Assembly (NCBI RefSeq): GCF_004519515.1
Contig: NZ_CP038145.1
Location: 682,001-746,000 of the forward strand
Source of the DNA: Actinobacillus indolicus
Lineage (GTDB): Bacteria; Pseudomonadota; Gammaproteobacteria; Enterobacterales; Pasteurellaceae
DNA: 64,000 nucleotides
Reading direction: 5' to 3'
Shown here: one piece after another, positions 16,344-25,147 of the stretch
Layout: each line of letters begins with the position of its first letter
How positions within the stretch are numbered: position 1 is the stretch's first letter
Translations under genes and position numbers: made by a program
The notes under the pieces: model-generated
The model's input: only the letters and a program-made list of their open reading frames with translations
What the model was told of the DNA's origin: nothing
Databases searched by the model: none

Positions 16344-17936
16344 TTATGCTTTAGTTGTATCATCAACATAGATATCTGGGTCTTCTTTACCTAACGGTTT
16401 TAACATGGTGAAGAATGCCGCAGTACATGCTGCTGTTAAACCTAAACCAATCCATACAGATAATTCATAATCTAAGCCGAAGCCGATTTTGTTGTACGCA
16501 AGGAAGGTGAATGATACGGTACTGATAAATGCCGCAGGAATTGTACATACCCAGTGGAATTTATTGTAACGGTATAAGTAAGCCGCTGCAGTCCATAACA
16601 TGACCATTGCTGTCGTTTGGTTTGCCCAAGTAAAGTAACGCCATAAGATACTGAAGTCCACTTTTGACACGATAAAGCCAATTACGAATAGTGGGATACA
16701 GATCATTAAACGTTTAACTAAGGTTTTTTGTTCAATTTTGAAGAATTCAGCAATAATTAAACGTGCCGCACGGAATGCTGTATCACCAGAAGTGATTGGT
16801 AATACCACAACACCTAATACCGCAAAGATACCACCAATGAAACCTAAGAAGTAAAGTGAAGAATCATATACCACTTTAGATGGTGAACCTGCTGCGATAG
16901 CATCTTGTAACGCTTGTGGGTTTTCATAGAATGCTAAACCAACCATACACCAGATTAACGCAATAACACCTTCAGCAATCATTGCACCGTAGAAAATGAA
17001 ACGACCTTCGCTTTCATTTTGTGCACAACGTGCCATTAATGGAGTTTGCGTTGCGTGGAAGCCTGATAATGCACCACAAGAGATGGTTAAGAATAATAAT
17101 GGCCAAATTGGAACATCACCTTTTACTTGGAAGTTTTGGAAGAACTTCTCAACACTCATACCATCAATTGTACGGAAGAAATCAATAGGATCTGTTGCAC
17201 TAAAGTGGCTAGTCATTAAACCATATACCATACCTACTGACATAAATAGGAGTAACGCACCGAAGAACGGATAGATACGACCGATGATTTTGTCAACAGG
17301 AAGAAGAGTAGCTATGATATAATAACCAAAGATAATGGTTGTCCATACTGCAATAACAGTTGGTTTATCCATGCCCCATACAGTAATGTCGCTTGCAGCC
17401 GCTGTTGCTGTTTGTGCAATTTCTTCTGCATTATTTAAAGACAATGAACCCGCAGAGTTACCAAATACATCCATAGTGATAGTACTTAATAATTGTGCTG
17501 GACTTGCAACGAACACAACACCAACTAAAAGAAGTAATACAACCGCTAGAAGATTGATAAATGCTTTAACTGGACGGCCTAAGTACTTACCCGCAAGGTT
17601 AGGCATTGATGCACCGCCATTACGCACACTTAACATACCACAGAAGTAATCGTGTACCGCACCAGCAAAGATACAACCTAAAACAATCCAAAGCATTGCA
17701 ACTGGTCCGTATAACGCACCAAGAATAGGACCAAAGATTGGACCTGTTCCAGCAATGTTTAACAACTGAATAAGCCAAATACGTTTTTTAGACATTGGCA
17801 CATAGTCAACACCGTCTTGCATTGAATATGCAGGTGTTGTTTTTTTCGGGTTAATCACGAAGATTTTTTCAATGATTTTACCGTAAACGAAGTAGCCTAA
17901 AATTAATACGGCTACGCAGAATAAAAACCACAACAT
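16344..17936 (-). CDS. cstA: Carbon starvation protein CstA-family transporter
   Basis: The 530-residue membrane protein (about 14 hydrophobic segments) has family signatures: LLNIAGTGPIFGPILGALYGP near residue 60, VHDYFCGMLSVRNGG, and SGFHATQTPLMARC. Family members import peptides or pyruvate; E. coli CstA and BtsT are about 700 residues, so this is the shorter form. I chose ATG 17936; an upstream TTG at 17957 lacks any ribosome binding site. A CRP-dependent promoter lies upstream. The substrate is not deducible. Confidence 0.9.
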   Translation of the reverse strand: MLWFLFCVAVLILGYFVYGKIIEKIFVINPKKTTPAYSMQDGVDYVPMSKKRIWLIQLLNIAGTGPIFGPILGALYGPVAMLWIVLGCIFAGAVHDYFCGMLSVRNGGASMPNLAGKYLGRPVKAFINLLAVVLLLLVGVVFVASPAQLLSTITMDVFGNSAGSLSLNNAEEIAQTATAAASDITVWGMDKPTVIAVWTTIIFGYYIIATLLPVDKIIGRIYPFFGALLLFMSVGMVYGLMTSHFSATDPIDFFRTIDGMSVEKFFQNFQVKGDVPIWPLLFLTISCGALSGFHATQTPLMARCAQNESEGRFIFYGAMIAEGVIALIWCMVGLAFYENPQALQDAIAAGSPSKVVYDSSLYFLGFIGGIFAVLGVVVLPITSGDTAFRAARLIIAEFFKIEQKTLVKRLMICIPLFVIGFIVSKVDFSILWRYFTWANQTTAMVMLWTAAAYLYRYNKFHWVCTIPAAFISTVSFTFLAYNKIGFGLDYELSVWIGLGLTAACTAAFFTMLKPLGKEDPDIYVDDTTKA

Positions 17937-17985
17937 ATAAGGGAGTCCTATAATCAATTATTGATAATATGCCAAAAGGCGACAC

Positions 17986-18057
17986 ATTCTAGTTATTTGT
18001 GTAAATAAAGTAAACGAGATTGTTAAATACAACATTAGAAATGTGACAACGATCACA
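17986..18057 (-). promoter_or_regulatory. CRP-activated promoter of the cstA-like gene
   Basis: On the minus strand: a perfect CRP box TGTGA-N6-TCACA (18042-18057; the site is symmetric), -35 TTTACT (18009-18014), 17-bp spacer, -10 TAGAAT (17986-17991). With a start near 17979 the CRP centre is at about -70.5, a classic class I position. CRP control of cstA is established in E. coli. Confidence 0.8.
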
Positions 18058-18137
18058 ATTTGATTACACATACTACGCTAGAAACATTTCATCTATTTTC
18101 CTGATATGCGATTCTTAAAACGACAAGGAAAAATGCT

Positions 18138-18184
18138 ACAAGCGGTGCGTTCTTGCAAAAAATTTGCAAAATCATACCGCTTGC
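18138..18184. repeat. Inverted pair of uptake signal sequences
   Basis: ACAAGCGGT at 18138-18146 faces ACCGCTTGC at 18176-18184, with TTGCAAAAAATTTGCAAA between them. The 8-bp arms pair. It follows the MocR pseudogene on the minus strand and may serve as its terminator. Confidence 0.65.
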
Positions 18185-18190
18185 ACTGGA

Positions 18191-19585
18191 TTAGCTCCTC
18201 AGTATTCTGACTAAAGTTCCTAACGCTTCTTCTATTTCATCTGTCCAAGCAAACGAACAATTAACCCTAATCCCTTTATGCTGTGAAGTGGGCAAAGTAA
18301 AAAGCTCGCTTGGGCTAATGCTGATTTTTTCTTCGAGTAACTGTTGATAAATCTGCATACTATCCAAATGCTTGGGCAGGTGTATCCAAAGGAAATAGCC
18401 ACTACTGTGGTGTTCGATAGGACAATTTGCGGGCAAATGCTGACGTAAATAGTCCAAACATTGCTTTTTGTTCTTTTCTAAATGACGGCGAAGGTGTCGC
18501 AGATGTTTTTCGTAATGGTGATTAGAGATAAATTCCACCAAGGCTTGTTGAATTAAAGCGTTGGCGGAAATGGTACTCATCAGTTGCAAATGTTGGATTT
18601 TATCGGCAAATTGCCCTGCGTGAACCCAGCCGATACGGAAATTTGCCCCTAAAATTTTAGAAAAAGAAGAACAATGCAACACCCAGTTTTGTGCGTCAAA
18701 TGCCTTCATCGGCAAGGGCTTTTCACCCCGATAATAAAGCTCTTGATACACATCGTCTTCAATTAAATGCACTTGATATTGAGCCAACAATTCCCCAATC
18801 CGCTGTTTGATTTCAGGGCTGACAGTAAACCCCAGCGGATTGTGGCAGTTGAGCATAAACCAACAAACCTTGATGGGATAACGCTGTAAGGCTTGCTCAA
18901 ACGCCACAAGGTCAAAACCGCTTGGGTGGTCGGGCAAAGTAACAACATTTAAACCTAATTTTTCCGCAATCTGCCACGCCCCATAAAATACCGTCTGCTG
19001 TAATAAAATATAATCACCCTGTTGCGTTAAGGCTTGTAGCGAAAGGTTCAAAGCGTCTAAACAGCCGGAGGTAATCACAATATCATCGGCTTGCGTAGGA
19101 ATACCTTGCAAGCGGTAACGTTGTGCGATTAATTTACGCAATTCCACATTGCCCGACAACACAGGCTGTGGCTCAATCTGCGTTCTATCACGGCTAAGCT
19201 GACTTAAAATTTGTAGCAATTTGGGCGGATTGAGATAATCGTGGCTCGGAAAAGGCGACCCTAGAGGTACAATATCCGTAGCTTGAATGGATTTCAGATA
19301 ACGAAACACCAACGAATTAATCTCAATTTATTTGTTCAACGTGATTTCGCTGTTGGTGTGCGGACGAGAAGATGAGTAAAAAGGTGCAACAAAATAACCG
19401 CTCTTTTGCACCGAATAAATCAGCCCTTGAGCTTCTAACTCTTGATAGGCGTTTAACACCGTCATCAAACTCAGTCCCGAACGTTGTACCTGATCTCGCA
19501 AAGACGGCAACTTCTCGTGCGGTTTCAACTCGCCTGTTTCAATCAAATGTTTAAGGTGCTGGGTGAGTTTGGTGTATTTGTACAT
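18191..19585 (-). pseudogene. MocR/YdcR-type GntR-aminotransferase regulator with in-frame stop
   Basis: The first 85 codons (from ATG 19585) encode a GntR winged helix: KLTQHLKHLI, EKLPSLRDQV, SLMTVLNAYQELEAQGLIY. TAA 19328-19330 then stops the frame. The same frame continues with ATT GAG ATT AAT TCG and a 373-residue aminotransferase-like domain (VITSGCLDALNLSLQAL, FMLNCHNPLGFTVS, the PLP-lysine context SSFSKILGANFRIGWV). The two parts make one MocR-family regulator of ~464 residues broken by a single nonsense codon (perhaps CAA to TAA). TTG 19312 could restart the second part, but it lacks a clear ribosome binding site. Confidence 0.85.
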
Positions 19586-19860
19586 TGGGTAAAAGGGTAA
19601 TTAAGTTAAGGTTAAGTTTGTAGTATTGCAGATCGTCAACTTGCTTAAATAGCGAATACGGCTACCATCTATCTTACCCCAACCACCACTAAAATTCATC
19701 TTGGTTTAGGGGATTGAGAGATAGGCGTCATTGAATGGCTTTTTGTTCGGGATATGAAATTCCGCACAAACCAGCATAATTTTAGAACTCAGTGGAGAAA
19801 TACGGTGTTCATATACAAAAACCAAACCCGATACATCAAATATCGGGTTTTCTATTTTAC
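19586..19860. other. Intergenic stretch, 275 bases, no gene recognised
   Basis: The bases between the MocR pseudogene start and the small oxidase gene contain no supported reading frame. The left part should hold the promoter of the MocR gene. The middle (about 19680-19800) is unlike other intergenic DNA here, with no USS and no palindrome, and could be a decayed gene remnant. The right end carries a terminator. Confidence 0.4.
19820..19855 (-). terminator. Terminator after the bd-oxidase unit
   Basis: AAACCCGATA and TATCGGGTTT pair around CATCAAA, with A-rich and T-rich flanks on both sides. It follows the minus-strand oxidase genes. Confidence 0.75.
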
Positions 19861-19980
19861 TTAATATGCTAAATGCAACAACACTTTAAATATCCCAGCA
19901 ATCATTGCCAGTCCGCAAAAGCCTGCTAGCCAAAGCAGAATAAACCACTGGGTTGAACTCAGTTTCATGTTAATCTTCAT
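19861..19980 (-). CDS. Small membrane protein of the CIO-type bd oxidase (DUF2474-like), 39 aa
   Basis: A 39-codon frame starts at ATG 19980, its A being the last base of the cioB stop (TGATG). The product is KINMKLSSTQWFILLWLAGF followed by a second hydrophobic half ending LLHLAY: a single transmembrane helix preceded by polar residues. Tiny proteins at this position accompany bd oxidases: CydX in the E. coli type, DUF2474 proteins in the cyanide-insensitive type. The WF-x-LLWLAG pattern fits DUF2474 better than CydX. An internal ATG (codon 5) could also be the start. Confidence 0.75.
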   Translation of the reverse strand: MKINMKLSSTQWFILLWLAGFCGLAMIAGIFKVLLHLAY

Positions 19981-20984
19981 CAATGATAGCCCTCATCACC
20001 AATACGTACTTTATCTCTAAACACCCAATAAGACAAAATGGTATAGGCAATAATAATCGGGATAAAAATCCCTGCGCCCACTAAAGCGAACATTTGGCTT
20101 GAACGTGGTGCAGATGCCTGCCAAATATCCACAGACGGTGGAATAATGTAAGGAAATAGACTTAATACAAACCCAACAAACGCCAGTAACATCAATAAAA
20201 AGGTGTAGATAAACGGCTTTTTATCGTTGCGTTGTTTACAAGCGGTCAGATTGAGATAAAAAATTGCAAATGTCGCCACAACCATGACAACAAAATAAGC
20301 CATATTCGGCATACTAAACCAATGCTCTGCAAAACTTGACTCAATCATTGGTGAAACCACTACTACGCCAATAAATACCACCAGCAATACCAACGTAATA
20401 TTCGGCATAATGCGATACATTGTTTGTTGTAAATTCCCTTCCGTTTTCATGATTAACCATGCACAGCCTAATGTGGCGTACATAACAACCACGCCAAAGC
20501 CCGTAAAGATCGTAAACGGTGTCAACCAATCAAAAGTTCCGCCTGAATAAATACCATTAGTGGTTTCAATCCCTTGGATAATTGCCCCTAAAATCACGCC
20601 TTGTAAAAAGCTCGAAATCGTTGAACCGAAAATAAAAGAGTAATCCCACCATTTTTTGTTATTTACTGATTTTGAACGGAATTTAAAAGTTACCCCACGG
20701 AAAATCAGGGCAATCGCCATCAAACTAATCGGCATATACAATGCAGAGAGCACCGTTGCATAGACCACAGGGAAAGCGGCATATAATCCTGCACCGCCTA
20801 GCACCATCCATGTTTCATTACCATCCCAAACGGGCGCAACTGTATTAATCATCACATCACGCTCTTTTTCCTTTTTCACAAAAGGGAAAAGAATCCCGAT
20901 ACCTAAATCAAAGCCGTCAAGTACCACATAAATGAGCAACCCTAGCCCAATAATTAAAAACCAAATCAGTGCGGTATCGATCAT
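19980..20984 (-). CDS. cydB: Cytochrome bd-type quinol oxidase subunit II (CIO type)
   Basis: Subunit II of a bd quinol oxidase, about eight or nine membrane segments, 334 residues. The N-terminus IDTALIWFLIIGLGLLIYVV followed by LDGFDLG is the family signature. ATG 20984 is chosen because AAAGGAG lies 7 bases upstream; the longer frame to 21005 has no such site and overlaps subunit I. It begins one base after the cydA stop and is coupled to the 39-codon gene downstream. Confidence 0.95.
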   Translation of the reverse strand: MIDTALIWFLIIGLGLLIYVVLDGFDLGIGILFPFVKKEKERDVMINTVAPVWDGNETWMVLGGAGLYAAFPVVYATVLSALYMPISLMAIALIFRGVTFKFRSKSVNNKKWWDYSFIFGSTISSFLQGVILGAIIQGIETTNGIYSGGTFDWLTPFTIFTGFGVVVMYATLGCAWLIMKTEGNLQQTMYRIMPNITLVLLVVFIGVVVVSPMIESSFAEHWFSMPNMAYFVVMVVATFAIFYLNLTACKQRNDKKPFIYTFLLMLLAFVGFVLSLFPYIIPPSVDIWQASAPRSSQMFALVGAGIFIPIIIAYTILSYWVFRDKVRIGDEGYH

Positions 20985-20985
20985 C

Positions 20986-22329
20986 TTATTGCTCCTTTGA
21001 ATCAATCATTTCAGGGCCTTTCCATAACATTCTCACCATATAGAAAATGCCACAGCCAAAAATAATGGCATAGGTAATCACAAAAATGATTAACGTTAAG
21101 CCAACCTGCTCTGCTGAAACTGTGTGGGATAATCCTTCTTTAGTACGCATTAATCCGTAAATCAACCATGGTTGTCGCCCGACTTCAGTCGTCACCCAAC
21201 CAGCCAATAATGCAATATAGCCAGATGGAGTCATCAAGAATGCAAAACGGTGAAACCATTTTGTTTCATACAGAGCATGACGTTTTCTTAAATAAAGGGC
21301 AGTTAAAGACATTAATACCATTAACATCCCCATACCGACCATGATACGGAAACTCCAGAATACAATCGGCACATTCGGGCGATCTTCAGGCGCAAACTCT
21401 TTCAAGCCTGTTACTTTACCGTCTAACGTATGAGTCAAAATCATACTGCCTAAATTCGGCACACCAATTTCAAAATGGTTTTTCTCTTGTTCCATATCTG
21501 GAATAGCAAATAAAAGTAACGGCATACCGTGATCGTGGTTGGTTTCCCAATGACCTTCAATCGCCGCTAATTTAGACGGCTGATGTTTTAAGGTATTTAA
21601 ACCGTGCATATCGCCCACAAAAACTTGTGCCACAGAAGTTGCTAATACCATCCATAAACCATAAGAGAATGATTTTTTGATGAGTTGATCACGGCGACCT
21701 TTCAACAAATGCCAGCCAGCAGTCCCTACGACTAACAGCGCTGAGACTAAGAAAGCAGCCACCGCCATGTGTGCAAAGCGATAAGGGAAAGACGGATTAA
21801 ACACAATCGCCCACCAATCTTCAGGAATCACAATGCCATTTTCAATACGGAAACCTTGTGGGGTCTGCATCCAGCTGTTTGACGATAAAATCCAGAACAT
21901 CGAAATACAGGTTCCAATTGCCACCATTAATGTTGCACCAAAATGCGCTTTCGGGCTAACACGCCCCCAACCGAATAACATAATGCCTAAGAAGCCAGCT
22001 TCTAAGAAGAAGGCGGTTAATACTTCATAGGTTAACAACGGGCCTGTAACACTACCTGCAATACGTGAAAATTCACTCCAGTTCGTTCCAAACTGATAGC
22101 TCATTACAATGCCAGAGACAACGCCCATACCAAAAGCGATACCAAAGATTTTTAACCAAAATTTGTATAAATCTTTATAAATCGGATCGCTTGTTCTCAA
22201 CCAACGCCATTCTAAAAAGGCAAGAAAACTCGCTAATCCTATCGAAGTCGCAGGGAAAATAATGTGAAAAGAGACGGTAAATGCAAACTGAATACGAGCC
22301 AGCATTAACGCCGTAAGACCAAGATCCAT
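20986..22329 (-). CDS. cydA: Cytochrome bd-type quinol oxidase subunit I (CIO type)
   Basis: This subunit oxidises ubiquinol and binds the hemes that reduce O2. At 447 residues it is shorter than E. coli CydA (522) because the periplasmic Q-loop is short, typical of the cyanide-insensitive (CioA) branch. Heme-ligand His22 lies in FTVSFHIIFPATSIG, and the conserved quinol-site neighbour GRQPW is in WVTTEVGRQPWLIYG. Operon order is subunit I, subunit II, 39-residue protein. The gene could equally be called cioA. Confidence 0.95.
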   Translation of the reverse strand: MDLGLTALMLARIQFAFTVSFHIIFPATSIGLASFLAFLEWRWLRTSDPIYKDLYKFWLKIFGIAFGMGVVSGIVMSYQFGTNWSEFSRIAGSVTGPLLTYEVLTAFFLEAGFLGIMLFGWGRVSPKAHFGATLMVAIGTCISMFWILSSNSWMQTPQGFRIENGIVIPEDWWAIVFNPSFPYRFAHMAVAAFLVSALLVVGTAGWHLLKGRRDQLIKKSFSYGLWMVLATSVAQVFVGDMHGLNTLKHQPSKLAAIEGHWETNHDHGMPLLLFAIPDMEQEKNHFEIGVPNLGSMILTHTLDGKVTGLKEFAPEDRPNVPIVFWSFRIMVGMGMLMVLMSLTALYLRKRHALYETKWFHRFAFLMTPSGYIALLAGWVTTEVGRQPWLIYGLMRTKEGLSHTVSAEQVGLTLIIFVITYAIIFGCGIFYMVRMLWKGPEMIDSKEQ

Positions 22330-22642
22330 AAAATAATCCTACATAGAAAAATAGGCGGGCATTCTATAAGAATTTAATGATGAGATGAAGGTACACTTTA
22401 TTGAGTAAAAACTATAACAGTTTATAAAAAAACAAAAAGAAAATACCACCTGATATAATAACAAGCGGTTATATTTGTCTAGAATTTTACAAATTACTCT
22501 CTTTCATCAATTGAGCTGTATAAATTATATACTTTTAATACCTATGGTAGGAACTGGGAAAAAATTTCTCTGTCTTACGTTGCACGAGTGAGCAATAAAC
22601 TGACTCGATTAACATAACTAATTAATATAAAAGGAAATATCA
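22330..22642. other. Divergent promoter region between cydA and degP
   Basis: This 313-base gap separates two divergent genes. It contains one USS (22461-22469) and a sigma-E-like promoter for degP (22550-22577). It must also hold the cydA promoter, for which I see no clear FNR or ArcA box. The rest is AT-rich without supported coding content. Confidence 0.6.
22550..22577 (+). promoter_or_regulatory. Sigma-E-like promoter of degP
   Basis: GGAACT at 22550-22555 and GTCTTA at 22572-22577, 16 bases apart, match the sigma-E pattern GGAACTT-N15/16-GTCTAA with a few deviations. It lies 66 bases upstream of degP, a known RpoE target in enteric bacteria. Confidence 0.55.
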
Positions 22643-24025
22643 ATGAAAATGATGATGAAAAAATCAGTATTAACGTCCCTTGTTCTTGGATTAAGCGTAC
22701 TCGCAACACCAATGTTTGCACAAGCAAATTTACCAACGGTCGTCGAGGGACAAGCTGTACCAAGTCTTGCACCAATGTTAGAAAAAGTGCGTCCAGCTGT
22801 TGTGAGCATTGCTGTAGAAGGAAAAACCAAAGCATCAGAAAGTCGACCAAATATCCCTGAAGAATTTGAATTTTTCTTTGGTCCAGAAATGTTTCGTGAT
22901 GGTGGCGCTCCACGCCAATTCAGAGGCGAAGGATCTGGTGTCATTATTAATGCAGATAAAGGATACGTAGTTACGAATAACCATGTGATTAATGGTGCAG
23001 ATAAAATTACCGTTAAACTTGAAGATGGTCGTGAATTTAAAGCTAAATTAGTTGGCGCAGATCCAATGTCAGATGTGGCTTTAATTCAATTAGAAAATCC
23101 AAAAGATTTAACCGAAATTAAAATCGCAGACTCAGATAAATTACGTGTAGGAGATTTCACCGTTGCTATCGGTAACCCATTTGGTTTAGGACAAACGGTG
23201 ACTTCTGGTATAGTTTCTGCATTAGGACGCTCAACCGGCAATATAGATGAAAGTTATGAGAGCTATATTCAAACGGATGCTGCAGTAAACCGTGGTAACT
23301 CAGGTGGCCCATTAATTAACTTAAATGGCGAGTTAATTGGTATCAATACTGCGATTATCTCACCAAGTGGTGGAAATGCAGGTATTGCTTTTGCCATCCC
23401 AAGTAATATGGCAAATAACTTAGTTCAGCAAATTATTGAGTTTGGTGAAGTAAAACGTGGCTTACTCGGCATTAAAGGTGGTGAATTAAATGCTGATTTA
23501 GCGAAAGCCTTTGATGTGAACGCACAACAAGGTGCTTTTGTGAGTGAAGTGATGGCTGATTCAGCTGCCGCTAAAGCAGGCTTAAAAGCAGGTGATGTGA
23601 TTACTGCCTTGAATGGTCAAAAAATTCGTAGTTTTGCGGAGTTAAGAGCAAAAGTTGCCACAACTGGTGCAGGAAAAGAAATCGAATTAACCTACTTACG
23701 TGATGGCAAAGAAAGTAACGTTAAAGTAACCTTACAATCCGATGAACAAAGTAAAACCAGTGCTAAAAGCCTACTTCCAACCTTAAATGGCGCTGAATTT
23801 GCAAACTACAATGACAAAGATGTAAAAGGCGTTGAAATTGTTAAAGTAGAAAAAGGCTCAATGGCAGAATCAAGAGGGTTCAAAAAAGGCGATGTCATTG
23901 TTGGTGTAAACCGCCAAACGGTAGAAAACATTGGTGAATTACGTAAAATCTTAGATTCTAATCCATCTGCCATCGCATTAAATATTTTACGTGATGGCTC
24001 TAACTTCTACGTAATTATTCAATAA
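22643..24025 (+). CDS. degP: Periplasmic serine protease/chaperone DegP (HtrA)
   Basis: The enzyme degrades misfolded envelope proteins. The 460-residue precursor has a signal peptide ending at about AQA (residue 28). The catalytic triad is His114 (NNHVING), Asp144 (SDVALI) and Ser220 (GNSGGPL). Two PDZ domains follow (about 285-375 and 385-460). Start ATG 22643 follows AAAGGAAAT. A sigma-E-like promoter lies upstream and a strong terminator downstream. DegQ is an alternative family label. Confidence 0.95.
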   Translation: MKMMMKKSVLTSLVLGLSVLATPMFAQANLPTVVEGQAVPSLAPMLEKVRPAVVSIAVEGKTKASESRPNIPEEFEFFFGPEMFRDGGAPRQFRGEGSGVIINADKGYVVTNNHVINGADKITVKLEDGREFKAKLVGADPMSDVALIQLENPKDLTEIKIADSDKLRVGDFTVAIGNPFGLGQTVTSGIVSALGRSTGNIDESYESYIQTDAAVNRGNSGGPLINLNGELIGINTAIISPSGGNAGIAFAIPSNMANNLVQQIIEFGEVKRGLLGIKGGELNADLAKAFDVNAQQGAFVSEVMADSAAAKAGLKAGDVITALNGQKIRSFAELRAKVATTGAGKEIELTYLRDGKESNVKVTLQSDEQSKTSAKSLLPTLNGAEFANYNDKDVKGVEIVKVEKGSMAESRGFKKGDVIVGVNRQTVENIGELRKILDSNPSAIALNILRDGSNFYVIIQ

Positions 24026-24030
24026 TGATA

Positions 24031-24065
24031 AAGGCTTGCAAGCGGTTAGTTTGCAAGCCTTTTTT
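24031..24065 (+). terminator. Terminator of degP with a USS-like loop
   Basis: AAGGCTTGCAA (24031-24041) pairs perfectly with TTGCAAGCCTT, followed by T6. The left arm plus loop contains GCAAGCGGT, one base off the USS core. Confidence 0.92.
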
Positions 24066-24078
24066 GCAATCCCGTTAT

Positions 24079-25077
24079 TTAAGAAACAGTTAATGGATGA
24101 AGATCTAGCTTCGCCATAAGTACTTGATCATGATCTTCTTCAGGGTTTTCTGTAGTGAGCAACTTATCCCCATAGAAAATTGAATTTGCACCAGCCATAA
24201 AACATAAGGCTTGCATGGCTTCTGGCATATTGCCACGCCCTGCGGATAAACGAACGTAGCTTTTTGGCATTGTAATTCGAGCAACGGCAATAGTTCTGAC
24301 AAATTCCGTCCAATCCAGATCTTCTGCATTGGCTAATGGCGTACCTTCTACTTTGACTAATTGATTGATCGGCACACTTTCAGGTTGTGGATCAAGGTTG
24401 GCAAGACTTGCAATTAAACCTGCTCGCTCTGGGCGAGTTTCATTCATTCCCACAATTCCACCACAGCAGACTTTTAAGCCAGCATTACGCACTTTGCCGA
24501 GTGTGTCCATACGATCATCGTGAGTGCGTGTATGGATAATTTTGTGATAGCTATCAGGATCGGTATCGAGATTATGGTTGTAGTAATCCAGCCCAGCTTC
24601 TTTCAGATCTTCTGCCATACCTTCTTCCAACATACCAAAAGTACCGCAGGTTTCTAAACCGAGATCTTTGACTGCCGAAATAATTTTTGTGACCACTTCA
24701 ATATCTTTTGGCTTAGGTCCACGCCACGCAGCCCCCATACAGAAACGGCTTGCCCCACGAGCTTTTGCAATGCGTGCCTTTTCGAGAATTTCTTCTACAT
24801 CTAGCATGGTTTGACGCTCAAGCCCCGTATCATAGCGGGCAGATTGTGGGCAATATTCGCAATCTTCAGGGCAGCCACCTGTTTTAATCGAGAGCAAGGT
24901 AGAAAGTTGGATTTCTTGCGGATTAAAGTTTTCACGGTGAACTTGTGCTGCTTTAAATACTAGCTCCATAAATGGCATTGCAAAGAGTTCTTCCACTTGG
25001 CACTTCCGCCAATATTGTGCGGTAGGGTGTGGGGTGAGTTCACTTTTGGCTTTTAAGCGAAGATTAAAGGTGGTCAT
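24079..25077 (-). CDS. bioB: Biotin synthase
   Basis: BioB is a radical SAM enzyme that inserts sulfur into dethiobiotin. The 332-residue protein carries the cluster motif Cys69-x3-Cys73-x2-Cys76 (GGCPEDCEYCPQS) and the YYNHNLDTDP and NETRPERAG motifs. ATG 25077 follows GGAGAACAA. No other bio gene is in the window. The biotinylated OadA at 58.6 kb and flavodoxin at 13 kb are functional partners elsewhere in the window. Confidence 0.97.
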   Translation of the reverse strand: MTTFNLRLKAKSELTPHPTAQYWRKCQVEELFAMPFMELVFKAAQVHRENFNPQEIQLSTLLSIKTGGCPEDCEYCPQSARYDTGLERQTMLDVEEILEKARIAKARGASRFCMGAAWRGPKPKDIEVVTKIISAVKDLGLETCGTFGMLEEGMAEDLKEAGLDYYNHNLDTDPDSYHKIIHTRTHDDRMDTLGKVRNAGLKVCCGGIVGMNETRPERAGLIASLANLDPQPESVPINQLVKVEGTPLANAEDLDWTEFVRTIAVARITMPKSYVRLSAGRGNMPEAMQALCFMAGANSIFYGDKLLTTENPEEDHDQVLMAKLDLHPLTVS

Positions 25078-25099
25078 TTGTTCTCCGAAAATAATTCCT

Positions 25100-25145
25100 T
25101 TAACTTCTTCCCCCGTTTACGAGGGAAGGTGGGATAGGGGCGAAT
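25100..25145. repeat. Short palindrome upstream of bioB
   Basis: TTCCCCCGTTTACGAGGGAA is a short hairpin followed by GGGATAGGGGCGAA, which shares the AGGGGCGAA word with repeats at 3668 and 16300. It lies between rluB stop and bioB start on the minus strand. Confidence 0.4.
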
Positions 25146-25147
25146 GT

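Noticed and set aside
22575..22944. Minus-strand frames of 108-112 codons opposite the start of degP
   Set aside because: They are antisense to the conserved degP signal peptide and protease domain and match no family.
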